Origin: Oegoconia quadripuncta
Taxonomy: Eukaryota; Arthropoda; Insecta; Lepidoptera; Autostichidae
Direction of reading: 5' to 3'
DNA: 64,000 nucleotides
NCBI GenBank assembly: GCA_949316235.1
Contig: OX438759.1
Coordinates: 15,220,618-15,284,617 of the forward strand
Part shown: positions 32,110 through 42,320 of the stretch, piece by piece
How the letters are laid out: every line of letters begins with the position of its first letter
How positions within the stretch are numbered: position 1 is the stretch's first letter
Program-made: the position numbers and the translations under genes
Notes under the pieces: model-generated
The model's input: the letters and a program-made list of their open reading frames with translations, nothing else
What the model was told of the DNA's origin: nothing
Database searches by the model: none

Positions 32110-33183
32110 TTATTCATCTAAATTTATTTTATCGCCTTCAAAGTAGGCCCCATCGCTTGCAATACAACATCTCCACCGCTTCACCCAGTCTTCCATACAT
32201 TTTTCATAGGCTATTTGCGGTATGGCCTTTAGCTCATTCAGCGAATTTTCTTTTATGGCTTCTATCGACTCAAAACGTTTTCCTCGAAGTGGTAATTTTA
32301 ACTTGGGAAATAAAAAAAAGTCAGACGGAGCCATATCAGGTGAATACGGTGCTTGGTCGAGAACTTTTGTTGAATTTTTCGCTAAAAACTCTTTCACTAT
32401 AATGGCTGTGTGTGATGGTGCATTATCATGGTGCAGCATCCATGAGTTGTGTTGCCACAAATCTGGACGTTTTCGGCGGATACTCTCACGCAAACGCTTC
32501 ATGACGCCTAAATAATATTCTTTATTCACTGTTTCTCCCTCTGGAAGGAATTCGGAGTGAACCACACCACGGTAGTCAAAAAAAACTGTCAGCATCACCT
32601 TGATTTTGGAGCGACTTTGCCGCGGTTTTTTGGGTTTCGGCTCGTTTTCGAGACGCCATTCTGAAGACTGTTGGCTTGTTTGCATGTCGTACTCATAAAC
32701 CCATGTCTCGTCGCCAGTTATTATACGTTTCATAAAGGTCGGATCCGTAGAAGCTCGGGAAACCATGTCTTCAGCGACATGCTTTCGCTGCGCTTTTTGA
32801 ACAAAATTGAGCTCTTTTGGAACTAGTCGAGCGGCGACGCGTTTCATGCCTAAAATGTCAATGAGAATGTTGTGGACGGACTTAAAAGATATGTTCACCT
32901 CACTAGCCAACTCTCTCAGACTCATACGTCGATTTTCGAGCACTAGCTTCTTGATTCTGTCGATGTTTTCTTTGGTCGTAGCGGTTGAAGGTCTACCAGA
33001 ACGAGGCAAGTCTACTACTACTTCTCGGCCTTCTTTAAAAGCCTTATACCATTCATAAGCCCTTGTTTTCGATATACACGATTCGCCGTAGGTATTTCAC
33101 AACATTTTTAGTGATTCACCACATGAAATATCATTTGAAACACAAAATTTAAGGCACACTCTTTGTTCAACAATATTTTCCAT
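32110..33183 (-). pseudogene. mariner transposase with one in-frame stop
   Basis: Cut-and-paste DDD transposase. Reading from ATG at 33183 the frame begins MENIVEQRVCLKFCVS and runs 357 codons to TAA at 32112-32110, with one internal TGA at codon 29 (33099-33097); mariner transposases are usually about 345-350 residues, so length is essentially complete. Numbered from that ATG: AYEWYKAFKEGREV around 40-53, GRPS at 62-65, second helix-turn-helix about 87-107, linker LVPKEL at 120-125 (the WVPHEL position), catalytic D158 in GDETWVYEYD, D253 in HHDNAPSHTA and D288 in YSPDMAPSD. D253 to D288 is spaced as DD34D, the mariner signature. All three catalytic aspartates survive. A 299-residue piece from codon 59 on is open but lacks the first helix-turn-helix, so it should not transpose on its own. 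Subfamily not assigned. Confidence 0.9.
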
Positions 33184-33339
33184 TGTAAAAATCGCCGAGG
33201 ACTCAAAACTATGACCAACAAAAAGTGTAGTTTAAAACAAATTAAATGACAGATCCCGCTCAAATTTTGCGCGCTAAATCAGTACAGTGCTACCAACATG
33301 CAGTAAAAAAATTAGAACGACCTCTTTTTACGCGGGTCT

Positions 33340-33373
33340 TTTTATTGACATATTCCCGATACTTTTTACACAG
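33340..33373. repeat. mariner right inverted repeat
   Basis: Reversed it reads CTGTGTAAAAAGTATCGGGA and onward, matching the left end with about four mismatches. Confidence 0.75.
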
Positions 33374-33895
33374 AGTAGTATATATGAAAATCCTGTATAT
33401 GTTAAGAGAAATATATATACATTCGAGAAAAATTGTGACCGACATAATGTCAATACAAGGAGCAAAAATCAATTAGCTGTACCTTTTAGTAGACTTAGTA
33501 AAGTTAGTAAGTCATTCAGAGGTCAATGTGTGCGCTTCTACAACAAGGTTCCCATGGATATACGGAATCTTCCGCTTAATAAATTTAAACTTATTTTAAA
33601 ACAAAAATTATGTAAAAAGGGATATTACAAAATTTCAGACTACATTAATGAAAGTAATCCATGGGATTAAACGGCTCCTCTACACGATATATAAAATTGC
33701 TGTAACCTTTCTTGATTGTAAAAGATTGATTGAAAAGAGACAAACCCTCTGAGTTTCTCGCTAGCTCTTCTCAGTAGTGGTCGCGTTCCGAGCTAATGGT
33801 AGTTTAAAAAACAAATGACGTTCATAAGTGCATATTGTATTGCCTACATGAATAAATGATTTTCATTTCATTTCATTTCATTCATAATATATACA

Positions 33896-34334
33896 TAAAT
33901 ACAAACATTTGCGTTTGGATGTTCCAAAAGTGTAACACTTGAAACAATAACCACGTTTCACTTTTAAAAATATACAGCAATAAATAAGAAATAGATAAGA
34001 GAAGGTTACCCTGGCAAGAGGAAAAAGGCCTATCATCACCAATTAAAAAATTTAAGCTGTGATTAACAGCGTGTCTTTGCCTTGTACCACAGACAATTCC
34101 TCTAGAAGTGCTATAGGGCCGGCACCAATCAACTTTACAACCTAGGCCTTTGAAGTGGCCCTAAGCTCTCACTTTCGTCCACTGCATCCCATTATTGCTG
34201 TCGTAAATTTTATTGCCATATACATCTTCAGTTCCCCGATGGATGCAGCGACTCCGAATACCTACTAAACCAGTGCTTGTCTGTGGAATTTATTGGTAGT
34301 TAGTAAACAACCATATCATGTCAAAATAAATGAA
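33896..34334. other. Unassigned stretch
   Basis: CAAACATTTGCGTTTGGATG near 33901 is a small REP-3-like piece; nothing else is recognised. Confidence 0.4.
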
Positions 34335-34534
34335 AAAGATTTATTTGACACGATAAAATTATCAATTCAAAATGCAATTTAAAAAAAATTTAAAATTAAA
34401 ACTACTAAAATTACTGCTCATTCACAAAGCCATTCCACTGAGAAGAATGAACAAGAATCTAAAGGGTTGCTCTTTTTAAGTATGTACGTTAAAGGTTGTA
34501 ACTCGCCCAAACAAAGAAAAAAATATACTAGATT

Positions 34535-34795
34535 TTCGCCCGCGGCTTCGGCTGAGTGGAATAACTTTATTGCAGATATGTTTAATTTATTTATCCCACG
34601 GGGACTACTCGCTTAATCTGGATAAAAAATTGTTTTAAAACTATGGATTAATCCAGGGTATGTTCAATTTTTTTTTCAAATTTCATGCAAATCCGTTAAA
34701 TAAACTATTTAACGGATTTGCATGAAATTTGAAAAACTCGCCATGATTGAGCAACAAACAAATAAACATCCAAACTTTCACATCAATATTATAAC
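34535..34795 (+). repeat. REP-2 inserted in LINE
   Basis: TTTTCGCCCGCGGCTTCGGC, ATCCCACGGGGACTACTCGC, CATGATTGAGCAACAAACAA and CCAAACTTTCACATCAATAT follow family order. It contains the perfect hairpin at 34672-34736 that other copies lack. Confidence 0.8.
34672..34736. repeat. Perfect hairpin, 31-base arms, 3-base loop
   Basis: Left arm 34672-34702, loop AAC, right arm 34706-34736, with no mismatch (arm core CATGCAAATCCGTTAAATA). The arm is ordinary REP-2 sequence (compare CCAAATTTCATGCAAATCC-type blocks in sister copies) that has been duplicated in inverted form. Confidence 0.95.
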
Positions 34796-35334
34796 TTTAT
34801 TTGAAGTTAGATTAGATCATTTAATTAGACTGAATATCGCCGAGCGGTCTATGTCCGCTTGGTAAATTTATAATGTCAAAAATTTTATAAATAATTTCTG
34901 TTTTGTGATGGTTTTGAATTTATTTAAAAGCATCTTTTGAATGTCTACTGGAACCTTATTGTAAAGGCTTACAAAATTGAGATACTATCCTATCTCGACA
35001 AAAGTTAGAACCTCTTATCTCCAAACTATCAAAGTGGGGAACAAACTCATCCAGACAGGATTCCTAGAACAGGGCACTAATCAAATTAGTAGGTGACGTA
35101 TCCCTGCAGATAACGAACAGGCTTAGGATACGAAACCTTAGTGAAGAGCCGTAAACGTACAATCGACATAGAAATTCCTATCGATAAAAGGATATTTATT
35201 TGTTACTGTGGTCAGATGTAAGTATAAAAAATGAAAATAAACATTCAGAATGATACTATAAATTAATGATATTTAAATGTTTATTTTCTATAAAAAAACA
35301 CTAACTGTACAATCGGTATACTACTTACTACAAT

Positions 35335-35515
35335 TTAGCCGCGACTTCGCCTGTGTGTTAGTTTATTTGTGTAATTTCGTTTGCTCACTTTATCGGGATA
35401 AATATGTACTTTGTCTTATTCCAGGATATTCCACCTGTGTATATACCACTTACAAATCCAACCATTCTTTTCGCCGTGATTGACAAACGAACATCCAAAC
35501 TTTCGCATGTAGAAT
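35335..35515 (+). repeat. REP-2 copy, shortened
   Basis: TTTAGCCGCGACTTCGCCTG, GCTCACTTTATCGGGATAAA, TTTTCGCCGTGATTGACAAA and CATCCAAACTTTCGCATGTA are in family order. Confidence 0.65.
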
Positions 35516-35906
35516 ATGTAAAACAAAAGACGTGAAGTAATATCGAGTTGACATATCGATATCATTTACCACAACACTGTTTCATTTTATCGTTTACGAC
35601 TTTTTTCCCAAAACCTCTCATCAAAAGAAATATCCCGCCACTTAAGCAGCTATTTTTGAATCTATTCCTTAACGCATTTGATTTATGGTACATTTCGGTG
35701 AAAAATTATATAAATTGATAATTTGTATTTTTTTAAAACGACTAGGGATATTGTTTGTGTGGTCCTAATGGGGATTTAATTTGCGGAAATTGATTTTAAA
35801 TTACTTTATGATTTTGACCAGATATTTTTAAAGCGGGACGATTTTTGGAAATTATGAAGGTTTCTATGCAAACAAAAGTAACAAAAATTAATATAAACTA
35901 CTTTTA
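35516..35906. other. Unassigned stretch
   Basis: No element recognised. Confidence 0.4.
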
Positions 35907-36130
35907 ACTCCCGATTAAAAATGACGGGGTTTGTGTTTGACAGCATTGTGTTTGTGTGACAGATTTCTCCGGACAAAGACTATCCAGTTTTTCAGAAATC
36001 TCAGTAATATTAAAAACTAAGCCAGGGGACCGGTTATTAGCCATGTTCTATTAAAATCGGTTAGGTTAATTTAGCTTTAAATATTTTGGATGATATCATG
36101 CTGTTATGGAGGTTTTCTAAAGTTATAAAT
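35907..36130 (+). repeat. REP-1 interspersed repeat, plus
   Basis: ACTCCCGATTAAAAATGACG, GTTTGTGTTTGACAGCATTG, CCATGTTCTATTAAAATCGG and TTGGATGATATCATGCTG follow family order. Confidence 0.6.
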
Positions 36131-36254
36131 TTATAGTAAGTACCTACGTTTGTATATTATATGCTATTGTGTGTAGTATCTGTTAGTTATCCTCTGGAGC
36201 CAGGGTGCTACGCGATCAGGAAACGCAATTTCGTCAGCACAAAACGATATCTAT

Positions 36255-36412
36255 AACACCAGACGTATCAATCAATCAATCAAATACTCATTATAGCACA
36301 ATTAACAAAAGCTACATGAAGAATACAGCGTACATCATTAATCGCAAAAAGGCGACCTTATCGCTAACAGCGGTCTCTTCCAGGCAAACCTTAGGGTAAA
36401 GATACAAACTAC
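36255..36412 (-). repeat. LINE-T 3' end, minus, with (CAAT)n tail
   Basis: Reversed tail ATCAATCAATCAAATACTC, then ACAATTAACAAAAGCTACAT, TACAGCGTACATCATTAATC and TAACAGCGGTCTCTTCCAGG (antisense of the GGAAGAGACCGC motif). Closely matches 42176-42320. Confidence 0.65.
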
Positions 36413-37109
36413 AAGTAGATGAGGTTTGCACTAATAGTAGTATTATATATATAATTATTATACATATAACGTAAAGATAAAAATACGAATATAAAACTGA
36501 CCAAGCTGCCAGTCTCCAACACCATCTATGTATTAAAATATATCATATTATATTGATCTGCTACAGAAGTTATTTATAAGTACAGTTGTTGGTCTACTCG
36601 TAAAACATCTCAATTGTTTCTCTTTCCGAAGATTTGTTGAAAAAAATCTCTTACTGAGATAAGCTAGCCTTTTATGTATACAAATTTCTGTCCCATGTTT
36701 GTTATGCAATAAAGTGTTGATAATAATAAACTGGAAATTATTATCTAAAAGTGAAATTCCTCGTAATATCTCAGTAATGTGTAGGGCATATTTTAACACA
36801 GTATCGATATAGCGTGTTAATCGACCAATTAGAGCGCACGCGGCGTAATGGGCCGTAATCATTACTCACAATATCGATAAAAGTAGGAAAGCTTGCGCCC
36901 CGCACTCTTGCGCAACCGCTGTGGGAGAAATTCTATGTGAGGTCGTGCGCAATGCACTTTTATAGGCTGATGTTTTTGACAAGGAGCATGCTTGTTAGTG
37001 TAGTTTGGTTAAACAGTACACGTAGGCGTGTGTTCGGTGCTTTCAAGTAGAAAATTAGATAGTGTCGAGAAAGGTCGGCTACGAAAATGGATGAAAAGAA
37101 CTAAAAATT
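36413..37109. other. Unassigned stretch
   Basis: A 104-residue minus frame at 36548-36862 is open but resembles nothing I know. About 36850-37080 is less AT-rich than its surroundings; no exon or promoter could be supported. Confidence 0.35.
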
Positions 37110-37392
37110 AATGCAATGCATAACGTCACGACCATTAATCTTAAATGGGGTGGTCAGAGATATTCTATAATGCTTGGAACAACGTCCACTGTTCACATTT
37201 CAATGTATACAGAAAAGCAAAGTGACGTGAGCCTTGTAGATAATAATTAAATGAAGTTTTTTTTTTGTGAATGAATTTCAAATTCATTAATTTTTATGGT
37301 TTCGGCTCGTAGAAAGAATCGAACTCATCTGTCTCCTCTCGTGGGGGGTCGTAAAAGGCGACTATGGGGCGTTCCACCAAAAAAACCTCTAT
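37110..37392. repeat. REP-3 pieces
   Basis: ATAACGTCACGACCATTAAT with AAATGGGGTGGTCAGAGATA (37119-37160), then CTCTCGTGGGGGGTCGTAAA (37337-37356), the outer blocks of REP-3. Confidence 0.45.
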
Positions 37393-37701
37393 CACCATCA
37401 TCATCATCAGCCCGTAAGCATCCCACTGTTAGGCCTTCCCTCGTATTATAAGGGAGTATGGGCCATAGTCCACCACACTGGCCCAATGCGGGTGGGGACT
37501 TCACATACCCTTGAATTTTTATTTGTCAGGTATACAGGTTTCCTCACTATGTTTTCCTTCACCGTTTAAGAGCAGTCGGATAAATGCACACAAGTAATTA
37601 AATAAAATTTAAAAACTTATTGGTATATGACCTGCCTGGGAATCGAACCCGGACCTACCAAATTGGGAGACCGCGTCTTAACCGCTGAGCTACCGATGCT
37701 C
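37393..37701 (-). mobile_element. SINE-4, full length, minus
   Basis: Reversed, it starts ATCGGTAGCTCAGCGGTTAA (A-box region), has B box GGTTCGATTCCC, and ends in (GAT)n at 37393-37410. This uninterrupted copy shows the normal junction CTCTTAAACGGTGAAGG that is disrupted at 39884. Confidence 0.9.
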
Positions 37702-38112
37702 TATCTCGGAAAACATCTATAAGTACCTACATCTATGTAAATTTGCACGTTTCAACGGAGCCGGACGCCCCTTTGTCACTTGTGTATTTTTGTATATTTT
37801 GAACCGTGGATGTTGTTTGAACCATAAAACTTTTAATGTTAGGAAGACCCAAACGCTTATGTTTGGGATATCTATCATTTGGCATAAAGGTCGTGAAGTA
37901 TGTATGTTTTAAATGTAGTCCAAATTAAATGTGAGTTTTTCCACGTCATTTAAAGAAAGGAAATCATAAACTAGCATTTTCCTTTTAAAAATACCTTTAC
38001 CTTTCATGATTTAACTTACAGTACTGATTTCAATGGACAGTTTTTTTTTAAATTTCGAAGTGAAAATTAGGTCACCCTGTCATGGGTGGTAGACGAAGTT
38101 ATCTTCATTACA
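37702..38112. other. Unassigned, small REP-3 piece
   Basis: CTTATGTTTGGGATATCTATC followed by GGCATAAAGGTCGTGAAG near 37855-37900 is a REP-3 relic. Confidence 0.4.
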
Positions 38113-38341
38113 AATGAATAAATATTTCGGACCCTTACACCAATCATCTAGTTCCAAACTAAGCAAAGCTTGTGCTATGGATACTAGATAACGGATAAAC
38201 ATACATAAATATTTATATAAACATCCAAGACTCGGGAATAAATGTTCGTATTCATCATACAAACATTTACCCTTCGCGGGATTCGAAACCACAACCGTTG
38301 GTTTCGCTGATAGGGTGACTATCCACTACACCAATCCGTCG
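38113..38341 (-). mobile_element. SINE-2, full length, minus
   Basis: Reversed head GACGGATTGGTGTAGTGGAT; B box altered (GGTTTCGAATCCC); body with CACAAGCTTTGCTTAGTTTG and end GGTCCGAAATATTTATTC. Confidence 0.9.
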
Positions 38342-39589
38342 TCAATCGTCAAATACAAAAGCGCTTAAATCGTTTGTCATAAATGTACGAACATTCGTTC
38401 ACACTTTGCCATATCGTATGACAGACCAGTAGTAAGAATAAGATACACCAAATGAAGCATGACACAGTACCTCAATTTATGTAGTTTAAGATCTCGTAAA
38501 CATACGGAATAGAAAACCTTATTTGTCTAACAAAAGTCACCTATTATTTTGTAGCAGAATGTGGCATCACTACAGTGCAGGAATGATTCACGTCTAATAA
38601 ACAAAATTACAGGTAGGTACATGCAATACAAGTACCTATGTAGATAAAGCGGGTTAACCAAAGAACATCAATCAATAAAATGCACTATTAAGTTAACACA
38701 CGAGTGCGATACCAACATACAAACGCGAAATTAGCACCGCTTCGCTTCCGTCCGTCCATTAACTTACTTCTACGTACTTACTACGAAGAATTTTACTTAT
38801 GTTTGCTTGTACAAACTTCACGGGCCGCAGAACGCATGCGCGGCCGGCCATATTTGGTTAACTGTCAAACGCATTGACAGTTGACACAACTTTCATGTTG
38901 CACTACCAATTATTATACCCGGGGACACTGTTTAGGTTTTGTTTCAATTTAATATAATTAAAACCCTTCATGTCATGTTTCGTAACGCATCCATCATTCA
39001 ATCAGATTTGATTTGATGTGATTGAGCATTGTAAGTTGAACATTTTAGAGGATGACGTTTAAAAAACAAGCGCTGGTAATTTAAGTCGTATGAGATGGGC
39101 CATGGGAAACTCCAATTCATGTCACAGTCAAGCTTCATAATTGTTATTTCTGCGTATTTGACACAAATGACTTTTATGTTTCACGATTGGTGTCATGTGG
39201 GATCCAGCATGTAAAAAGAATTGCACCAACGCGTAATTTCTCTTTTTCTCTTCTTTGATTTGTACGTTTCATCTGTCATCTGCATTTCTACATTACGAAG
39301 TGTGAATGGCGGATAAAGCATTCAGCTTTTAATGATTGAAATATCCAAATGATTAATTGTATTTAAATTATTTCTGATCACTTCATTTCGGATATAGGTT
39401 GTGATATGACGTTTTGTAATAATACAAATTATGTAAATTTTCACGGGTAGTTATTTCAAACTAAATACCTTAAATAGATAAAAAATTTGGAAAACAAATG
39501 TTAATCATCCATTTAAGTAAATCAACTGTTCATAACAGCTAAATATCAGAAATCCAAGATAAAAAAAAAATAATTAGAAATCCATTGAA
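38342..39589. other. Unassigned stretch
   Basis: No family repeat. GCATGCGCGGCCGGCCATAT at 38834-38853 is a CG-rich palindromic spot, and AACTGTCAAACGCATTGACAGTT at 38870 forms a small hairpin. Confidence 0.4.
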
Positions 39590-39722
39590 ACACTATGATG
39601 TCGTCCAAACCTATATCCAAACACCAAGAAACGCGTTAAAAATTAAATATCTCCAGACACACCCACAACACCATCAACCCTTCAAACACATAATACCCAT
39701 CGTTTTTTGTTAGGGGTTTAAA
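39590..39722 (-). repeat. REP-1 interspersed repeat, minus
   Basis: ACTATGATGTCGTCCAAACC, CACCAAGAAACGCGTTAAAA and ACCCATCGTTTTTTGTTAGG are the antisense family blocks. Confidence 0.6.
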
Positions 39723-39746
39723 ATATGCACCGGTAACCCAACTGAA

Positions 39747-40154
39747 ACGTCGGTGGCTTAGCGGTTAAGACGCGGTCTCCCAATTTGGTAGGTCCGGGTT
39801 CGATTCCCAGGCAGGTCATATACCAATAAGTTTTTAAATTTTATTTAATTACTTGTGTGCATTTATCCGACTGCTCTTAAGAGTTCAGCGGAGTTCTTGT
39901 ACCGTACAAGCTCACAGAGGGCGCGGGTCCTACGAACTTGTATGCGTTATACTCTTCTAATGTTATGCTCGCCTAGTACGGTGAAGGAAAACATAGTGAG
40001 GAAACCTGTATACCTGAGAAATAAAAAATCAAAGACATGTGAAGTCCCCAACCCGCATTGGGCCAGCGTGGTGGATTATGCCTCATACTCCCTCATTATG
40101 CGAGGGAATGCCTATATCCCTGCAGTGGAATGTTTACGGGCTGATGATGATGAA
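39747..40154 (+). mobile_element. SINE-4 carrying a 96-bp insert
   Basis: Head CGTCGGTGGCTTAGCGGTTA, B box GGTTCGATTCCC (39798-39809), body and (GAT)n end as in 37393-37701. Between CTCTTAA and CGGTGAAGG, adjacent in other copies, lies 39884-39979, a block also present at 40776-40871. Confidence 0.9.
39884..39979 (+). repeat. 96-bp duplicated block, copy 1 (inside SINE-4)
   Basis: Runs from TTCAGCGGAGTTCTTGTACC to GCTCGCCTAGTAC. Only about three differences from copy 2. Contains the palindrome CTTGTAC-C-GTACAAG. No target duplication or inverted termini are evident around it. Confidence 0.85.
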
Positions 40155-40775
40155 CTTAACTGATAGACTCTAGTTGACTCTACCATACGTATTACTACAA
40201 TATTAGGTTTTATTAGACGTATTATTCTACCAAGGACAGCGGTGTTCCTTTGAGACCAAGTAGTGAGGGTTCAATACTATGTAAAGTACCTATATAATAG
40301 TCTAAACATACAAAATATTTAAATGGTTTCACTGCTTTAGGTTGTGCTATCCACTTTACTTATTGACATTTAAAAAAAGTTACCAAATTAATAAAGCACC
40401 CATAGAAAGAAAAAGCTCTAACACCTCAACACTTTTTGTGTCTATTTATCATAGAAGAAAAAACTTCAAACCAAAAATTAGCCTTCAAAAGAAACGTATA
40501 ATAAGAGGGCTAAAAAAGAAATAAATAATTTCCCTTTCGACAGGAATGTCGGGCCGAGTCCCGTAGGAATGTACCACTGTCCCTCTCGTGTAGCCTGTCT
40601 CTTTTCAATACGCGTGGGGAAGTCGAAACTGGTTAGGTTTGATTAATGGCTTTACTATGTTTTTATTTGGTGTCCTGGGGTTGAATATTAATGTAATTAT
40701 AGTTTTTAGAAACAACGTTCTAACGAGGTTGGGTAATAAATGGGTCTATTCTATTATGTTTACGGTGTTTACTTT
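40155..40775. other. Unassigned stretch
   Basis: A GC-richer patch at 40535-40620 (GACAGGAATGTCGGGCCGAG) is not recognised. A 111-residue plus frame at 40639-40974 runs through the duplicated block; not a known protein. Confidence 0.35.
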
Positions 40776-40871
40776 TTCAATGGAGTTCTTGTACCGTACA
40801 AGCTCACAGAGGGAGCGGGTCCTACGAACTTGTATGCGTTATACTCTTCTAATGTTATGCTCGCCTAGTAC
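40776..40871 (+). repeat. 96-bp duplicated block, copy 2
   Basis: TTCAATGGAGTTCTTGTACC to GCTCGCCTAGTAC, same strand as copy 1 and 892 bp downstream. Its flanks differ from SINE-4, so this may be the donor locus or another insertion. Confidence 0.85.
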
Positions 40872-42175
40872 TTTGGTACAAATATTACGTCATAGTTCCG
40901 ACGCGTCACTTTCCACTTTTAAAAACTTTTATTTGTTTGGTGTTTGGAGACAGACGAGACAACATTCTGCATAAACCTTAAAAAATGTTGAGATTCGAAT
41001 TTTTCATTATATTTTTCTCACCACTCACAATTCTTTTACAAAATCATCATCAACATCACTCATTATCATGATTTGTTTACAGATGGATCATGCCCCGACT
41101 TAGTAATATAGGTACTCTTGTCTCGAAATTTCAATTAACACCCGTGTAGGATAATAAAGTGATTCCACGGCAGATGGAGTGGCATCGTGTAGAAGGCTAT
41201 TATGGAATCAGATTTTGAATAGTCATCTAATATTACTGAAGACATCCATGATTAGTTAGAGAATCTGCATATTAATCATTATAGTGTCATATATCTCGTC
41301 AAATATTATATTCCTTGAACATGGATCGTGTTCATTTCCTGAACGAAACACTTACGAGAGAGACTTTGGCAGTGCCTTTCACTATTCATTATTAACAAAG
41401 AGTAATAATAATTGTAAATGCGGTGTACAATGCTTCTTTGCATGGAAAGCGACGTTAAAATCTACAATTCAGTTGTTGTTGCATATTTGCTATGTAATAA
41501 AATGAAGGTATTTTTGTGAAGAAAAAATCAAAGAATATTTTCCGTAAGTCACCTTACCAAAGAGCACTGAAAATAATTATGAATAATATGTATACTCACT
41601 ATATTACTCTCGACTGTGGCAGAAAATTTCGTCTAAAAAGAATAACTACCTAATTGCCTATAGCAGAAAGAAAGAAGAAGAGAAAGCAGATGTACTATTT
41701 GTAACAACGCTTAGGTAATTCCAATACCACATTACACCATTTCCTATTGAAGAACTATAAAAACCTATGTACGTATAGTACACATGTTATTTCAGCATCC
41801 GATCTCTGCTGAATGTTACATAATCTCGCGAATTTACTTCGTTTAATGTAAACACTGATACATACTGGGTTAGTAGATTCGGCAGATGGTTTATATGAAT
41901 ATTGTGAATATGCCTAAATTCCGACGGTTTGAGGTTAGCATTAACAGAAGTCGGCGGGAAAGTTATTCTAGACATTGCAATTGCCATCTGGAAATGAAGT
42001 AAAACATCCTCAGGTATTACAGCTTCAAAACCCATCTAAAAAGAAGAACTATGAAAAACATAAAGTTAATAATAGCCTATAATTGCTTCTTGATTCTCAT
42101 TCTTTCTTGAGCCTTTAAAAAAATCTTTTGCCATTAATTGCCTTTGGCCGAATTTTTGCTATATATCATTATTTA
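40872..42175. other. Unassigned AT-rich stretch
   Basis: No repeat family. The 82-residue minus frame at 41787-42035 and 73-residue plus frame at 41284-41505 are not recognised. Confidence 0.35.
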
Positions 42176-42320
42176 TCAATCAATCAAATACTCTTTATAT
42201 TATACAATTAACAAAAGCTACATGAAGAATACAGCGTACATCATTAATCGCACAAAAATGCCACCTTATCGCTAACAGGCAAACCTGGTAAAGATACATA
42301 CATTTACATTTACAAGTCTT
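42176..42320 (-). repeat. LINE-T 3' end, minus
   Basis: ATCAATCAATCAAATACTCT, ACAATTAACAAAAGCTACAT, ATTAATCGCACAAAAATGCC and GGCAAACCTGGTAAAGATAC parallel 36255-36412, with a small deletion at the GGAAGAGACC motif. Confidence 0.65.

Larger units (their letters stand above)
32059..33378 (-). mobile_element. mariner element, near complete
   Basis: About 1.32 kb between TA dinucleotides (32057-32058, 33379-33380), the usual mariner size and target. Inverted ends share AGTATCGGGAAT(T/A)TGTCAATAAAA over about 33 bp with a few mismatches. The minus strand carries one transposase gene spanning almost the whole element. It lies inside an older LINE in the opposite orientation. The near-complete coding frame suggests recent arrival compared with everything around it. 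Confidence 0.9.
32014..33895 (+). mobile_element. J-type LINE end, split by mariner
   Basis: Left part (32014-32058) encodes EINILTFSSQY; right part (33379-33895) resumes with ENPVYVKRNIY, then VNTRSK, FYNKVPMDIRNLPLNKFK and GYYKISDYINESNPW, followed by a 3' UTR and (ATTTC)n tail. Joined across the mariner, the residues line up with those of the uninterrupted copy at 62753-63178 (NILTFSSQYIFENLLYVKKN), which proves the nesting. A frameshift lies near 33400. Only the C-terminal part of the reverse transcriptase is present. Confidence 0.85.
34335..35030 (-). mobile_element. J-type LINE end, minus, split by REP-2
   Basis: 34335-34530 is the reversed 3' UTR (CTCATTCACAAAGCCATTCC, GAGAAGAATGAACAAGAATC). 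It resumes at 34796 with AGACTGAATATCGCCGAGCG and GATGGTTTTGAATTTATTTA, as in the continuous copy at 3340-3690. The intervening REP-2 copy is therefore a younger insertion. Confidence 0.75.

Noticed and set aside
32222..33058. Plus-strand ORFs across the mariner
   Set aside because: They are antisense shadows of the transposase frame.
40639..40974. 111-residue membrane-like ORF
   Set aside because: Part of it comes from the duplicated 96-bp block, and the remainder is AT-driven hydrophobic sequence without a known match.
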